Shown here piece by piece: positions 8,119 to 17,141 of a stretch of DNA of 43,504 nucleotides; the stretch's first letter is position 1; every line of letters begins with the position of its first letter. Origin of the DNA: Chitinophagales bacterium (GTDB taxonomy: Bacteria > Bacteroidota > Bacteroidia > Chitinophagales > Chitinophagaceae); contig JAURJU010000068.1 of NCBI GenBank assembly GCA_030832085.1, forward strand, positions 1 to 43,504, written 5' to 3'. Both the position numbers and the translations under genes were made by a program. The notes under the pieces were generated by a model. The model did no database searches, was not told the DNA's origin, and saw only the letters and a list, made by a program, of their open reading frames with translations.

Positions 8119-8979
8119 CTATTGCTTTTTAAGGGCAATTGGATAAGTACCATAGCTTGTGCCATTGGGTAACTTGTGGGTAAGGTTGATGCTGAAATCA
8201 CCTTTGCAGGCAAAAAAGAATCCACCGGTACCTTCACATGTGAAATTTTCATAGCCGACTCCATAGCTACCATATGTTTGCTTTGCAACTGTAGCGGCAC
8301 CCGTTGCAGCGTCTACTGTAATGGTAACAGGATTAAGACCTGGGGTTTCAGCCCATGGGAAAAGGTAAGTAACAACCGCCTTTCCTGCAGAGCCAACAAC
8401 GTTACAAGTTTGGCCTACAGCACCATCCCAACCATCTTTGGTAATGGTATATTTACCAGTTGCCTGGGCTGGAACAAACGGACATACAACTACTGCGTTC
8501 CATGTCAACTTGAGGTTGTATTGGCCTACAGTGGCAAGGTCAGGGAGCGTGTTCGAAACGTCGAATTTTCTGCCGTCCTTGGTAATCACCTGGTTGTACA
8601 GGATATAGGTTTCTCCAGGACCAGGGGTTGTGCCCAAAGCAGCAGCGATTTCCTGACCTGATACTTCCAGGTTATAGGTTCCGCCGTTGTTGGCGTATTC
8701 CTTGACTTTTTTCCAAAGGGTTCTGTCACTTGTCTGTGGAGCCTTGGTTACATACACAATCAATTTTTCCTGTGCAGAACCATATTCCTTAACAGAGGCA
8801 GACACTTTGCTTCCAGCAAGGTTGGTTGCATCGATGATGTTGTTTCCTGCAGTTACAAGGGTTACATAAGAACCGATGCTGAGGGAGTTTACATCCTGAA
8901 CAACTTCACCTTTTTGGCAGGAGCTCATGGCTATAGCAACCAGGGCTGTGTAAAACAATGATGATATGATTTTTTTCAT
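8119..8979 (-). CDS. Outer-membrane lipoprotein, third gene of a SusCD operon
   Basis: The 286-residue protein has a lipoprotein signal peptide with the lipidated Cys at residue 21 (AIAMSSC). The mature part is rich in Gly, Thr, Val and aromatic residues and looks like a series of beta-sandwich units. I do not recognise a named domain. The C-terminal part has three further cysteines (NFTCEGTGGFFFACKGDF and QTCN), which may form disulfides. It lies 12 bp after the SusD gene and is the last gene of the operon, the position where SusE/F-type surface glycan-binding or other auxiliary lipoproteins occur. A role in ligand capture at the cell surface is inferred from position only. Confidence 0.75.
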   Translation of the reverse strand: MKKIISSLFYTALVAIAMSSCQKGEVVQDVNSLSIGSYVTLVTAGNNIIDATNLAGSKVSASVKEYGSAQEKLIVYVTKAPQTSDRTLWKKVKEYANNGGTYNLEVSGQEIAAALGTTPGPGETYILYNQVITKDGRKFDVSNTLPDLATVGQYNLKLTWNAVVVCPFVPAQATGKYTITKDGWDGAVGQTCNVVGSAGKAVVTYLFPWAETPGLNPVTITVDAATGAATVAKQTYGSYGVGYENFTCEGTGGFFFACKGDFSINLTHKLPNGTSYGTYPIALKKQ

Positions 8980-8991
8980 GTTCTCTTGATT

Positions 8992-10683
8992 TTATTTGAT
9001 GAAGCCTGCAGGGTTGGTGTCCCAGAACACTTGCTTGTCAATGGTCTTTTGGGTGATATTTTTGTTCAAGTTCACCAACACGGAAGGATAGTAATGTGAA
9101 CGGATCATGTTACCACCTGCCTGGGCAATGGTGTACGACATGCTTCCGGGCTTTCCTGTTCTGCGGTAGTTGTTGTACGCATCAACACCATTTCCCCAAA
9201 GGGCGATATAGTATTCCTGTTGGATGACTTCCATTTTGGCTGTAGTAGTAGCTGCTTTGTCATAACGGCCCAATACTGTGTTGACATAAGCATTGATCCT
9301 TGCAGCAGAAGGAACTGCTGCGGCCAAAACAGCCACGTTTACTGTAGCAGGGAAACCAAGTACTTTGGCGATAGAAGCCCGTATTCCAGACTCCAGCAAA
9401 GCCCTTGGATTTCCTGCAGTACCCAATGTCAGTGCAGCCTCTGCTGCAACGAAATATGTGAAAGCAGATTGCCAAATGGGCTGAATTCCCGCACCTTGGG
9501 CGCCTTTGTTCAAACCGACAGGAGTACCCTGGTTCACGTCAAAATCACCCCCAAATGGATAGATGCCAACTGTTGTCCTGTATGGCCCATCGGGAGGAGT
9601 ACCTGAATTGTCACCATGGTTGCGTCCCCAGAAACCTTGTGCACCCAAACCAAATTGGCAGAAAGGCATGCCTGATGTATAATGTGAAGGAACAGGGAAG
9701 GTTGAACAGGAAAGGGTGTTGGATGATACCGCAGCATCATCGGTGGTCTGCCTGTAGAAATAATAGCGGGTCCTTGGGTCTGAAGTATTCCTTGCTTCCT
9801 GGTTGTTGAAGGTTCCCTTGTCAGCAGCCAAAGACCACATGAAGTATACGCCCATGTAATCGCCAGGACCACCCGAAGCTACATAGTTGCCATTGTAACG
9901 GGGGTGTCTGCTGTTGGGGTTGGCTTGCTTTGTAGAGTATTTGAATTCAAAATCATTGGTTGTGCCAGTCAGTGTGGCTGTTACATCAGCATCAGCCAGC
10001 AAAGCACCAATCTTGTCCTTTGCGCCAGCATCCACAAGACGCGTATTGTTCAAAGCCCTGAGCTTGAGCAATTTTGCAACCCGTTTCCATTTGGTGGCCC
10101 CGGTAGCATCTGCAGCCGCAAAGAACATGTCCTGGGTTCCTGGAAATGCGGTTGATTTGCCGAAATCAGCAATGGCCGCGTCCAAGAGGGCAATGGCAGC
10201 TGCATATACATCAGCGCCCTTGTCAATGGTAGGATTGGTATTTTGCGAACCAAGGTTTGCAGTAGTGTAAGGAATATCTCCGAACATGTCTACCAAGGTA
10301 ATGAGCGTGTAGGCCTTCATTGTTTTGGCCATACCAGCAGCAATCCATTTTTTCTCTGCTTCTGCAACAGGAATCAATGCATTGGCGTGCTTGAACACTC
10401 CAGTGTAAGCAGTATTCCACAAACCATCAAAGGATTGTGGGCTGTATGCCGCCTGATAGGTAGGACCATACATTACAGTTTGACGGGTCAGTTCCATTCC
10501 AAAGCTTGATGCTCCGTTGAAGAAACTTGCGAAGTTCAGCTGCAGCTGGGTCAGGTAAAGATCAGCGTTGGCTGACTCTGGGGTAGGACCATTGGGGTTC
10601 ACCAAAAGCTCATCAAGCTTCTTGGTACAGGAACCCAACAGGCTCACCGAGAGTACGAGGATGAATATTTTTTTCATGTTCAT
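8992..10683 (-). CDS. SusD/RagB-family nutrient-binding lipoprotein
   Basis: The 563-residue protein begins with a lipoprotein signal (LLGSCTKKLDELLVNPNGPT, Cys19) and continues as an all-helical SusD fold. Early motifs such as LYLTQLQLNFAS and the late ERFE-equivalent region EVIQQEYYIALWGNGVDAYNNYRRTG resemble the SusD-like_2 branch. SusD proteins sit on the outer face of the outer membrane and act as the lid of the SusC channel, delivering oligomeric nutrients. It starts 18 bp after the SusC stop. An alternative start two codons later (10677, MKKIF) is equally possible. No neighbouring hydrolase or peptidase reveals the substrate. Confidence 0.92.
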   Translation of the reverse strand: MNMKKIFILVLSVSLLGSCTKKLDELLVNPNGPTPESANADLYLTQLQLNFASFFNGASSFGMELTRQTVMYGPTYQAAYSPQSFDGLWNTAYTGVFKHANALIPVAEAEKKWIAAGMAKTMKAYTLITLVDMFGDIPYTTANLGSQNTNPTIDKGADVYAAAIALLDAAIADFGKSTAFPGTQDMFFAAADATGATKWKRVAKLLKLRALNNTRLVDAGAKDKIGALLADADVTATLTGTTNDFEFKYSTKQANPNSRHPRYNGNYVASGGPGDYMGVYFMWSLAADKGTFNNQEARNTSDPRTRYYFYRQTTDDAAVSSNTLSCSTFPVPSHYTSGMPFCQFGLGAQGFWGRNHGDNSGTPPDGPYRTTVGIYPFGGDFDVNQGTPVGLNKGAQGAGIQPIWQSAFTYFVAAEAALTLGTAGNPRALLESGIRASIAKVLGFPATVNVAVLAAAVPSAARINAYVNTVLGRYDKAATTTAKMEVIQQEYYIALWGNGVDAYNNYRRTGKPGSMSYTIAQAGGNMIRSHYYPSVLVNLNKNITQKTIDKQVFWDTNPAGFIK

Positions 10684-10701
10684 GTCGTTCAGTTTTATTG
10701 A

Positions 10702-13700
10702 TTAGAAGGATACCCTTACTGACACACCGTAACGCTTGGAAGTCGGACCTGAAAGGTATTCCAAACCACGAACGTTGCTTACACCGAGTGATGAAGTTTC
10801 AGGATCGAAATTCACATACTTGGGGAAGTTGGGTGCATTGTAGAAAAGGTTCTGTCCAGAGAAAGTCACAGAAAGCGCTCCGAAAGGAGTCTTGTTCAAT
10901 ACCGCTGCAGGAACAGCATATGACAGTGAAGCTTCCCTCAAACGAATCTGTGTTGCATCGTAAACGATCAGATCCTGCATTCCAAAGAAACCGGAAAGAA
11001 CGTTGAAATATGCATAACTCGCTGAAATCTGAACATCGTTGGGGGTACCATCTGCCTTGACACCAGGAAGGATCAAAGGAAGATAACGATCGAAGTCTGT
11101 GTCTTTTGTCAAGCCACGACCAACAACTGTTCCAGGTGTGTAGGCAAGCATGTCTCCACCCTGTGTGTAATCCCACTGCATGCGGAAGGAGAACCCTTTG
11201 TAGCCCAGTGTAGAAATTCCACTCATTTTGAAGTCAGGAGTTGGGTCACCCACAATTCCTATTTCATTGGAAGAAACATAGCTACCAAGACCATCGGTCA
11301 AGCGAAGGCCTGTCTTAGGATCTTTCTTTGTGTAAGAAGCCTGGATGACACCGAGCGGCTGACCGTTGATGGCAAAAAGTCCTTCGTTGGTGAAACCATC
11401 GATAACAATTTGCTTGACCTCGTCAGGAAGGGTAACCTTGCTCCTGTTTTGGAAGTAGTTGGTGGTAAGGTCCCAAGTCCAGTTCTTGTTGCGGATGATG
11501 TTGTAGGTCAACTGCAATTCGATACCCTTGTTGCGCACAGAACCTGCGTTGATCGAGGTAACGGTGAATCCTGAAGAAGGATCCAGTTCGCGGTCAAGGA
11601 TCTGGTCTTTTGAGTTCCTGTTGTAATAAGTGAAATCAACATTCAACCTGTTGTTCAACAAACGGCCTTCAAAACCAATTTCAAATTCCTGCTGAAGCTC
11701 TGGGCTCAGGTTTGGATTGGCAAGACGGTTGCCGATGCTGTTGGAGTTGAATACAGTGTTGAGCCTGTCAACAAACACGTTGGTGTTGATGTTCAGGATG
11801 TTCCTTGTATTGTAAGGAGAACCAAAGTTCGCAGAGGTTGAATAACCAGCCCTCAACTTGAGGTAGTTCAGGATGCGGCTGTTCTGAAGACTTGCGATTG
11901 CTGTGGTAGGCAGGAAAGATAAACTCGCAGAAGGATAGAAGATAGAGCGGTTGGCCTGCTCCAAATTGGATGACCAGCTGTTCCTTCCACCTACGGTCAA
12001 ATAAGCGTATTCCTTGTAGCTCAACAAACCTTGGGCAAAAGCACCCAAAGAAAGTGTACGTGATTTGAAATCAATGCGACCACCACCTTCGGTTAGGTTG
12101 TCGTGGTTGATGAAGTTGTCATGATCGAAAAGGCCGTACACCAGCTGTTGGGTTGAACGCATACCGTTCTGCTCGTACAAACGCTCCTGAGAGTTTACAC
12201 CTGCATCAATGTTCAATCGAAAATCACTGTTCAGGTCAGTTTGGTAAGCGGTTAAGAGTGAATGGTCCCAAATGGTATTGTAACCATTGACAGTACGGTG
12301 CATTCCCAACGTGAAGTCAGAACCACCCACAGTACCACCCTTGTTTTGGCTGTAGTAGTTGTAGTCTGAGTATTGATCGTATCCAACACGGTAGAGTACG
12401 TTCCAATCCTTGGCAATATCATATTTCAATGACATGTTACCAAAAATCCTGTTGATCTTTTGTCCGGTGAAGGAGTTCTTCACGGTCCAGATCGGATGTT
12501 GGATGTCATTACCGCCTCTATAATAGGTAGAGGAGTGATCCAATGGATTCTCGTAAGGTAATTTGAACAGGTCAACAGCACGGGGCGTGTATATCAGGTT
12601 ACCAAATACTGAAGAAGCGCTTGGGTTGGATCCAAATGAAGTTGAAGTGGGAGGAGATTTGAAATCAGTGATGGCATAGTTGAATGTACCAGCAACAGTG
12701 AACTTGTTGGACAACTTGGCGTTGCCACCCAGTCCAAAGGTATTCTTGATCAGGCGGTTACCAGGCGTGAACCCTTCATCGTCCATATAAGAATAGTTGG
12801 CATTGAATGTGCCGGCTGCACCAACTGAACTTGAAACACCCACTGAAGTGGTGCGGATCAAACCAGTGTTGAAGAACTGTTTTACTGAATTGTTGGGCTC
12901 ATAGGCGATCTTGGCTCCAACAAATTGCGGAAAGGCTGTTCTCCAGGGGGTACCAAATGAAGAAGAAGAACTCCTGTCATATGGATGCGCAACTGAATCT
13001 GGTGGCGTTTTGAATTTTCCACCCCAGTTGGAGAAGAAAGCAAAACCAACACCATTGTCAAAACCACCACCCCATGTATCCTGGTAATCAGGAAGGTTGG
13101 CAACTTTGTTCGCAAACAGAGATTGTGAAACAGTTACTTCGGTTTTCTTGTTTGAACGCCTGGAAGAGCTGTTCTTGGTGGTCACCAAGACCACACCATT
13201 GCGGCCCAATTCACCATAGAGTGTTGTTGCACTCAATCCTTTCAATACACTGATGTTCTCAATGCTGTTAGGATCAAGATCCAGAAAGCGGCTTGAAGTG
13301 GTGTTGCCATATACGAAGCTGGCCTGGGCATTGGTAGATGCATCAAAAGGTACACCATCAACAATGAACAACGGGGTTGAGCTACCAGAAATGGTGTTCA
13401 CACCACGGATGATGATGTTTGTACCAGAACCTGACATACCACTGGAGTTGAGAATATCAACACCAGGTGCCTTACCATTCAGGAGACGAACAACGTCGCC
13501 ATCAGGGCGCAATTCCAATGCTTTTTTGTCTACTGAAGCTACTGCATAACCGAGGGCTTTTTTCTCCCTGCGGATACCTTGTGCAGTAACCACAACTTCC
13601 TGGAGACCAGAAGTGGCAGACTTCAGCGAAATGTTGTTAAGGTTGGACCCGGCGCGCAAACTGATGCGGTCATACCCAACATAAGTTACCTCAAGCATGG

Positions 13701-13899
13701 TGTTGAGGTCCTTAACAGAAAGTGAAAAAGTACCGTCTGCAGCAGTTGTGGTTCCCGTTTGGGACCCTGCCACTTTGATCGATACACCTGACAAGGGGGA
13801 GCCATCGGAATCCGATACCTTTCCCTTTACAACTGTTTGCGCAAATACCATAGGTAATGCAAAAAGCAAACAGCAGATGAACAACGTAAGTTTTCTCAT
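10702..13899 (-). CDS. SusC/RagA-family TonB-linked outer-membrane transporter
   Basis: The 1065-residue protein has a Sec signal (MRKLTLFICCLLFALPMVFA) and then a carboxypeptidase-D regulatory-like domain (GKVSDSDGSPLSGVSIKVAG, about residues 25-100). The SusC signature LQEVVVTAQGIRREKKALGY follows. A plug domain (VVRLLNGKAPGVDILNSSG, IIIRGVNTISGSSTPLFIVDG) and a long 22-strand-type barrel complete it, ending with the aromatic-terminated GVSVRVSF. It imports nutrients across the outer membrane using TonB energy. ATG 13899 is preferred over an upstream in-frame ATG at 13959, because it gives a normal signal peptide. It leads an operon with SusD and a lipoprotein. Confidence 0.95.
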   Translation of the reverse strand: MRKLTLFICCLLFALPMVFAQTVVKGKVSDSDGSPLSGVSIKVAGSQTGTTTAADGTFSLSVKDLNTMLEVTYVGYDRISLRAGSNLNNISLKSATSGLQEVVVTAQGIRREKKALGYAVASVDKKALELRPDGDVVRLLNGKAPGVDILNSSGMSGSGTNIIIRGVNTISGSSTPLFIVDGVPFDASTNAQASFVYGNTTSSRFLDLDPNSIENISVLKGLSATTLYGELGRNGVVLVTTKNSSSRRSNKKTEVTVSQSLFANKVANLPDYQDTWGGGFDNGVGFAFFSNWGGKFKTPPDSVAHPYDRSSSSSFGTPWRTAFPQFVGAKIAYEPNNSVKQFFNTGLIRTTSVGVSSSVGAAGTFNANYSYMDDEGFTPGNRLIKNTFGLGGNAKLSNKFTVAGTFNYAITDFKSPPTSTSFGSNPSASSVFGNLIYTPRAVDLFKLPYENPLDHSSTYYRGGNDIQHPIWTVKNSFTGQKINRIFGNMSLKYDIAKDWNVLYRVGYDQYSDYNYYSQNKGGTVGGSDFTLGMHRTVNGYNTIWDHSLLTAYQTDLNSDFRLNIDAGVNSQERLYEQNGMRSTQQLVYGLFDHDNFINHDNLTEGGGRIDFKSRTLSLGAFAQGLLSYKEYAYLTVGGRNSWSSNLEQANRSIFYPSASLSFLPTTAIASLQNSRILNYLKLRAGYSTSANFGSPYNTRNILNINTNVFVDRLNTVFNSNSIGNRLANPNLSPELQQEFEIGFEGRLLNNRLNVDFTYYNRNSKDQILDRELDPSSGFTVTSINAGSVRNKGIELQLTYNIIRNKNWTWDLTTNYFQNRSKVTLPDEVKQIVIDGFTNEGLFAINGQPLGVIQASYTKKDPKTGLRLTDGLGSYVSSNEIGIVGDPTPDFKMSGISTLGYKGFSFRMQWDYTQGGDMLAYTPGTVVGRGLTKDTDFDRYLPLILPGVKADGTPNDVQISASYAYFNVLSGFFGMQDLIVYDATQIRLREASLSYAVPAAVLNKTPFGALSVTFSGQNLFYNAPNFPKYVNFDPETSSLGVSNVRGLEYLSGPTSKRYGVSVRVSF

Positions 13900-13938
13900 G
13901 CAGTTGATTTTTGTTATAAAACGATGATTGTCTCTGAA

Positions 13939-13946
13939 CAAATATA
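13939..13946 (-). promoter_or_regulatory. Candidate -7 box of the SusC operon
   Basis: On the minus strand this reads TATATTTG, an exact match to the Bacteroidota TAnnTTTG box, about 40 bases before the SusC start. A TTG lies 23 bases further upstream, a little more than the usual -33 spacing. The surrounding AT-rich DNA makes chance matches likely, so support is moderate. Confidence 0.4.
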
Positions 13947-14290
13947 ATAAAATATTCACTTTTTAATAACAATCTGACAAATATTGGTCAATAAAGTTGA
14001 GTTTTTGCACCAAATCATTCAACAAACCCTGCCAAATCATGGATGTAAAGTACCACCCAATATGCCCTTTGTGAGTTAATCTGGAATAATTTTTTGAATC
14101 AATTATTTATATATTAATAATATTTATATGTTTATTTATTTAGACATCAAATCTCTTTTTTTCAATTTTTATCGATTTTATCTCCTTTAAAAGTGAAAAA
14201 AATTCAAAATTCAATAAAATAAGGGCTAAAAATCATGATAATATTAAAATGAAAATTGAAAGTTATGCACAGAATCAAAAAAAATTATTT
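13947..14290. other. AT-rich intergenic spacer before SusC and radA
   Basis: This stretch has no convincing gene. It is very AT-rich, especially 14100-14280, with runs of A/T and short palindromic patches such as TATATATTAATAATATTTATA-like sequence near 14110. The longest plus-strand ATG frame seen (from 14039) has only 11 codons. It probably holds regulatory DNA for the SusC operon on one side and the candidate small RNA and radA on the other. Confidence 0.6.
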
Positions 14291-14292
14291 TG

Positions 14293-14378
14293 TACTGTGG
14301 CAGCAATTTGTAATTTAGTGGAAGAATTTAATGGGTTAGTAAGTACAGGGGATTGGTGTCTACCAATCCCCTTTTTTA
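14293..14378 (+). ncRNA. Candidate small RNA ending in a perfect terminator
   Basis: The terminator at 14347-14378 works only for plus-strand transcripts, because only that side has the T-run. Yet the nearest plus-strand gene upstream (RNase G) is over 6 kb away and the intervening genes are on the minus strand. A transcript must therefore start in this spacer. TTATTTTG at 14285-14292 differs from the TAnnTTTG box at one position and would give an RNA of roughly 80 bases. The sequence TGTACT (14291-14296) can also pair with AGTACA (14342-14347), partly overlapping the proposed box. No known RNA family was recognised, and the 5' end is uncertain. Confidence 0.4.
14347..14378 (+). terminator. 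Perfect Rho-independent terminator
   Basis: AGGGGATTGGT (14347-14357) and ACCAATCCCCT (14362-14372) pair over 11 bases around the loop GTCT and are followed by a run of T residues. The minus-strand side has no T-run after the stem, so it is directional for plus-strand RNA upstream of radA. Confidence 0.85.
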
Positions 14379-14450
14379 TTGTTGAAAATACAGGAGCAGG
14401 AAGGTGTATTTCCCTTTTCATTTGCTGAGGCGTGACTACCTTTATTGTAT

Positions 14451-15815
14451 ATGAGTAAAATCAAAAAGGCATTTTTTTGCAAAAACTGCGGGCATGAATC
14501 TCCAAAATGGTCTGGCAAATGTCCGGCCTGCAATGAATGGAATACCTTGACCGAAGAAATCATCCACAAGGAAAATTCAAACAACAAGGAATCCTGGAAA
14601 GAAAACAATCCGGGCAATTCAAAAAGCATCGAATTGAATGAAGTTGTTTCAAGGGAGGAAGAAAGAATTGTGACAAAAGATCAAGAACTCAACCGTGTAC
14701 TTGGAGGGGGAATAGTTCCAGGAAGTCTGGTGCTTGTGGCAGGCGAACCCGGGATAGGAAAGTCAACTTTGTTTTTGCAAGATGCCCTGATGATGCATGA
14801 GCTTCGGATCCTTTATGTCAGCGGAGAGGAAAGTGAGCAGCAAATAAAAATGCGTGCAAACCGCATCAATGTAGCCCACGATGCATTTTATCTGCTCACT
14901 GAAACGTCGACCCAGAGCATCTTTCAGGAGATCAAAAAAATCAGGCCCCAGCTGGTGGTCATTGATTCCATACAAACACTGCAGTCACCTTTTATAGATT
15001 CATCACCAGGCACCATTTCACAAATCAGGGAATGCACTGCAGAGTTTCAGCGGTTTGCCAAGGAAACCCAGACACCGGTTTTTCTGATAGGACATATTAC
15101 CAAAGACGGCAGCATTGCAGGACCAAAACTGCTTGAACACATGGTGGATACCGTACTTCAATTTGAAGGCGATCAGCATTATGCGTACAGGATCTTGCGC
15201 ACTACAAAAAACAGGTTTGGGTCCACTGCAGAATTGGGCATATACGAGATGACAGGGACCGGCATGAAGCCTGTTGTGAATCCATCCGATATTCTCATCA
15301 ACCAAAAAGAAGAACAACTCAGTGGCATTGCCATCGGCGCTACAATGGAAGGATTGCGTCCACTGCTGATTGAAGTGCAGGCTTTGGTGACTCCTTCCGT
15401 ATATGGCACACCACAGCGAACAGCAAGTGGATTTGACCTGAGAAGACTCCAGCTTTTGTTGGCGGTTCTTGAAAAAAGAGGTGGCTTCCATTTTGGCACA
15501 AAGGATGTTTTTGTAAATATTGCTGGCGGCCTAAAAATAGAGGATCCTGCAATTGACCTTGCCATGGTGTTTGCCTTGTTGAGTTCCTATGAAGACGTTC
15601 CGCTTTCCCAAAAGACCTGTTTTGCAGGCGAAGTGGGATTGAGCGGAGAGATCAGGGCTGTGAACCGGGTTGACCAGCGGATTTCCGAGGCTGAAAAACT
15701 TGGTTTCGACAGTATCGTCATCAGCAAGTACAACAGAAAGGCGGAGCCACACAAGGGAATCAAAACCATTTCTGTTGCACTCATAGAAGAGGTTTACAGG
15801 ACAATTTTCCAATAA
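14451..15815 (+). CDS. radA: DNA repair protein RadA
   Basis: RadA is a RecA-like branch-migration ATPase for recombination repair. The 454-residue protein shows the N-terminal C4 zinc finger (Cys10, Cys13, Cys25, Cys28 in FFCKNCG and KCPACNEW), Walker A GEPGIGKST at about 98-106, and the RadA-specific KNRFG motif at 253-257. A C-terminal Lon-like domain follows (GGFHFGTKDVFVNIAGGLKIEDPAIDLA, FAGEVGLSGEIRAV). ATG 14451 (MSKIKK) was preferred over a TTG two codons upstream. The next gene, comF-like, follows after 12 bp and is probably cotranscribed. Confidence 0.95.
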   Translation: MSKIKKAFFCKNCGHESPKWSGKCPACNEWNTLTEEIIHKENSNNKESWKENNPGNSKSIELNEVVSREEERIVTKDQELNRVLGGGIVPGSLVLVAGEPGIGKSTLFLQDALMMHELRILYVSGEESEQQIKMRANRINVAHDAFYLLTETSTQSIFQEIKKIRPQLVVIDSIQTLQSPFIDSSPGTISQIRECTAEFQRFAKETQTPVFLIGHITKDGSIAGPKLLEHMVDTVLQFEGDQHYAYRILRTTKNRFGSTAELGIYEMTGTGMKPVVNPSDILINQKEEQLSGIAIGATMEGLRPLLIEVQALVTPSVYGTPQRTASGFDLRRLQLLLAVLEKRGGFHFGTKDVFVNIAGGLKIEDPAIDLAMVFALLSSYEDVPLSQKTCFAGEVGLSGEIRAVNRVDQRISEAEKLGFDSIVISKYNRKAEPHKGIKTISVALIEEVYRTIFQ

Positions 15816-15827
15816 AGTGCAGAGCAT

Positions 15828-16520
15828 ATGCTGAGAGCCTGGCGGGATGCACTGGTGCACTTGTTTTATCCAACATTGTGTTTTGGTTGTAACAATGACC
15901 TGATTCATCAAGACCAGTTGCTCTGCATAGAGTGTATTGGCGCATTGGGATATACCCAATTTGAAAATATCCGAAACAACCCCGTTGAAAAATTATTTTG
16001 GGGAAGGGTCAATGTTCAATTTGCAACAAGCACCTTTTATTATTTGGAAAAAACGCCCTTGCAAAGAATTGTTCACCACATCAAATACCGAAAGGAACCT
16101 GAACTTGGTCGGCACATGGGCGAACTGATGGGCATGAAACTATCATCTCTTTTCAAGGAACAGGAAATGACACTCTGCATCCCAATGCCGTTGCATCCGA
16201 AAAGAGAATATGAAAGAGGATACAACCAGGCAAGCTTGCTTTGTGAAGGCATTTTCAAAACAACCGGCCTTGCCTACAATGAAAATGTCCTGGTGCGCAA
16301 TGAGCACACCAAGACACAGACAAAAAAATCGAGAAAAGAGAGATGGGAAAATGTGGCCTCCATATTTGAGGTGGTGGACCATCAGGCCATCTCCCATAAA
16401 AATATCGTCTTGGTGGATGATGTGATTACCACCGGTGCATCATCAGAAGCCTGTGCACATGCACTGCTGGAACATGGTGCAAAAACAGTAGGCATTTGCA
16501 GCCTTGCATTCACCGCCTGA
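15828..16520 (+). CDS. comF: ComF-family phosphoribosyltransferase-like protein
   Basis: The 230-residue protein has an N-terminal zinc site (Cys18, Cys21, Cys33, Cys36) and a PRTase fold. PMPLHPKREYERGYNQA is typical of ComF, and the PRPP-binding motif IVLVDDVITTGAS is near 193-205. ComF proteins contribute to DNA uptake in competent bacteria, and in other species they probably work with DNA processing. Here it follows radA closely, compatible with a role in handling single-stranded DNA; this is inference. It ends 2 bp from the convergent glutathione peroxidase gene. Confidence 0.88.
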   Translation: MLRAWRDALVHLFYPTLCFGCNNDLIHQDQLLCIECIGALGYTQFENIRNNPVEKLFWGRVNVQFATSTFYYLEKTPLQRIVHHIKYRKEPELGRHMGELMGMKLSSLFKEQEMTLCIPMPLHPKREYERGYNQASLLCEGIFKTTGLAYNENVLVRNEHTKTQTKKSRKERWENVASIFEVVDHQAISHKNIVLVDDVITTGASSEACAHALLEHGAKTVGICSLAFTA

Positions 16521-16522
16521 AT

Positions 16523-17041
16523 TTATTTTAAATATGCCATGATTTCCTCTCCCATTGGCTTCACCTTGCTTGGGAATACTGCTAAAAGCTTTCCTTTTTC
16601 GTCGAGGAGGAATTTGGTAAAATTCCACTTGATTTCAGCATCCATGACCCCGTTTTCATTTTTATCGGTCAACCATTTGAACAGGGGATGAATATCGGTT
16701 CCTTTTACGGACACTTTTTCAGCCATCACGAAGCTTACTCCATAGTTTTTTTGACAAAATGCGTTGATTTCAGCATTGGAACCTGGCTCCTGTCCTCCGA
16801 AATTGTTGGCAGGAAACCCAACGATGACCAATTTGCTGCCATGGGTCTTGTGCAGTTGTTCAAGTTCGGCATATTGCGGCGTGTAACCACATTTTGAAGC
16901 TGTATTCACGATCAGCACTTTCTTTCCCTTGAATTTTGAAAAATCGATTGTTTCACCATCGATGGAGGGCACCTTGAACTGGTGGATTGTTGCAGGACCG
17001 GCTGCAAAAAGGGCGAGGGCGATCATCATTGCTTTGAACAT
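16523..17041 (-). CDS. Glutathione peroxidase-family thiol peroxidase, exported
   Basis: The 172-residue protein keeps the catalytic triad of the family: Cys51 in NTASKCGYTPQ, Gln84 in FPANNFGGQEPG and Trp140 in KWNFTKFL. Cysteine rather than selenocysteine is used. Such enzymes usually reduce peroxides with thioredoxin. A hydrophobic N-terminus (MFKAMMIALALFAAGPAT) looks like a signal peptide, placing the mature enzyme in the periplasm or envelope. A second Cys at 97 could act as resolving cysteine. It is transcribed alone, divergent from holB. Confidence 0.9.
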   Translation of the reverse strand: MFKAMMIALALFAAGPATIHQFKVPSIDGETIDFSKFKGKKVLIVNTASKCGYTPQYAELEQLHKTHGSKLVIVGFPANNFGGQEPGSNAEINAFCQKNYGVSFVMAEKVSVKGTDIHPLFKWLTDKNENGVMDAEIKWNFTKFLLDEKGKLLAVFPSKVKPMGEEIMAYLK

Positions 17042-17106
17042 AAAATAAAGTTTGTATTAGCAATCTAACACATTCCAAGTAAAAAAGTTGAATGCAAAGG
17101 ATCGGC

Positions 17107-17137
17107 TTGTCCTTGCTGCCTTATATTGCTATCTTTA
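17107..17137 (+). promoter_or_regulatory. Candidate holB promoter
   Basis: TTG at 17107-17109 and TATCTTTA at 17130-17137 are separated by 20 bases, close to the Bacteroidota -33/-7 arrangement with one mismatch in the last base of the -7 box. The start codon ATG 17142 follows almost directly, implying a very short or nearly leaderless transcript. Confidence 0.4.
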
Positions 17138-17141
17138 CGCC

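Noticed and set aside
14039-14074. Possible leader peptide of 11 codons in the spacer before radA
   Set aside because: It is very short, far from radA, and shows no codon bias or attenuator structure linked to it.
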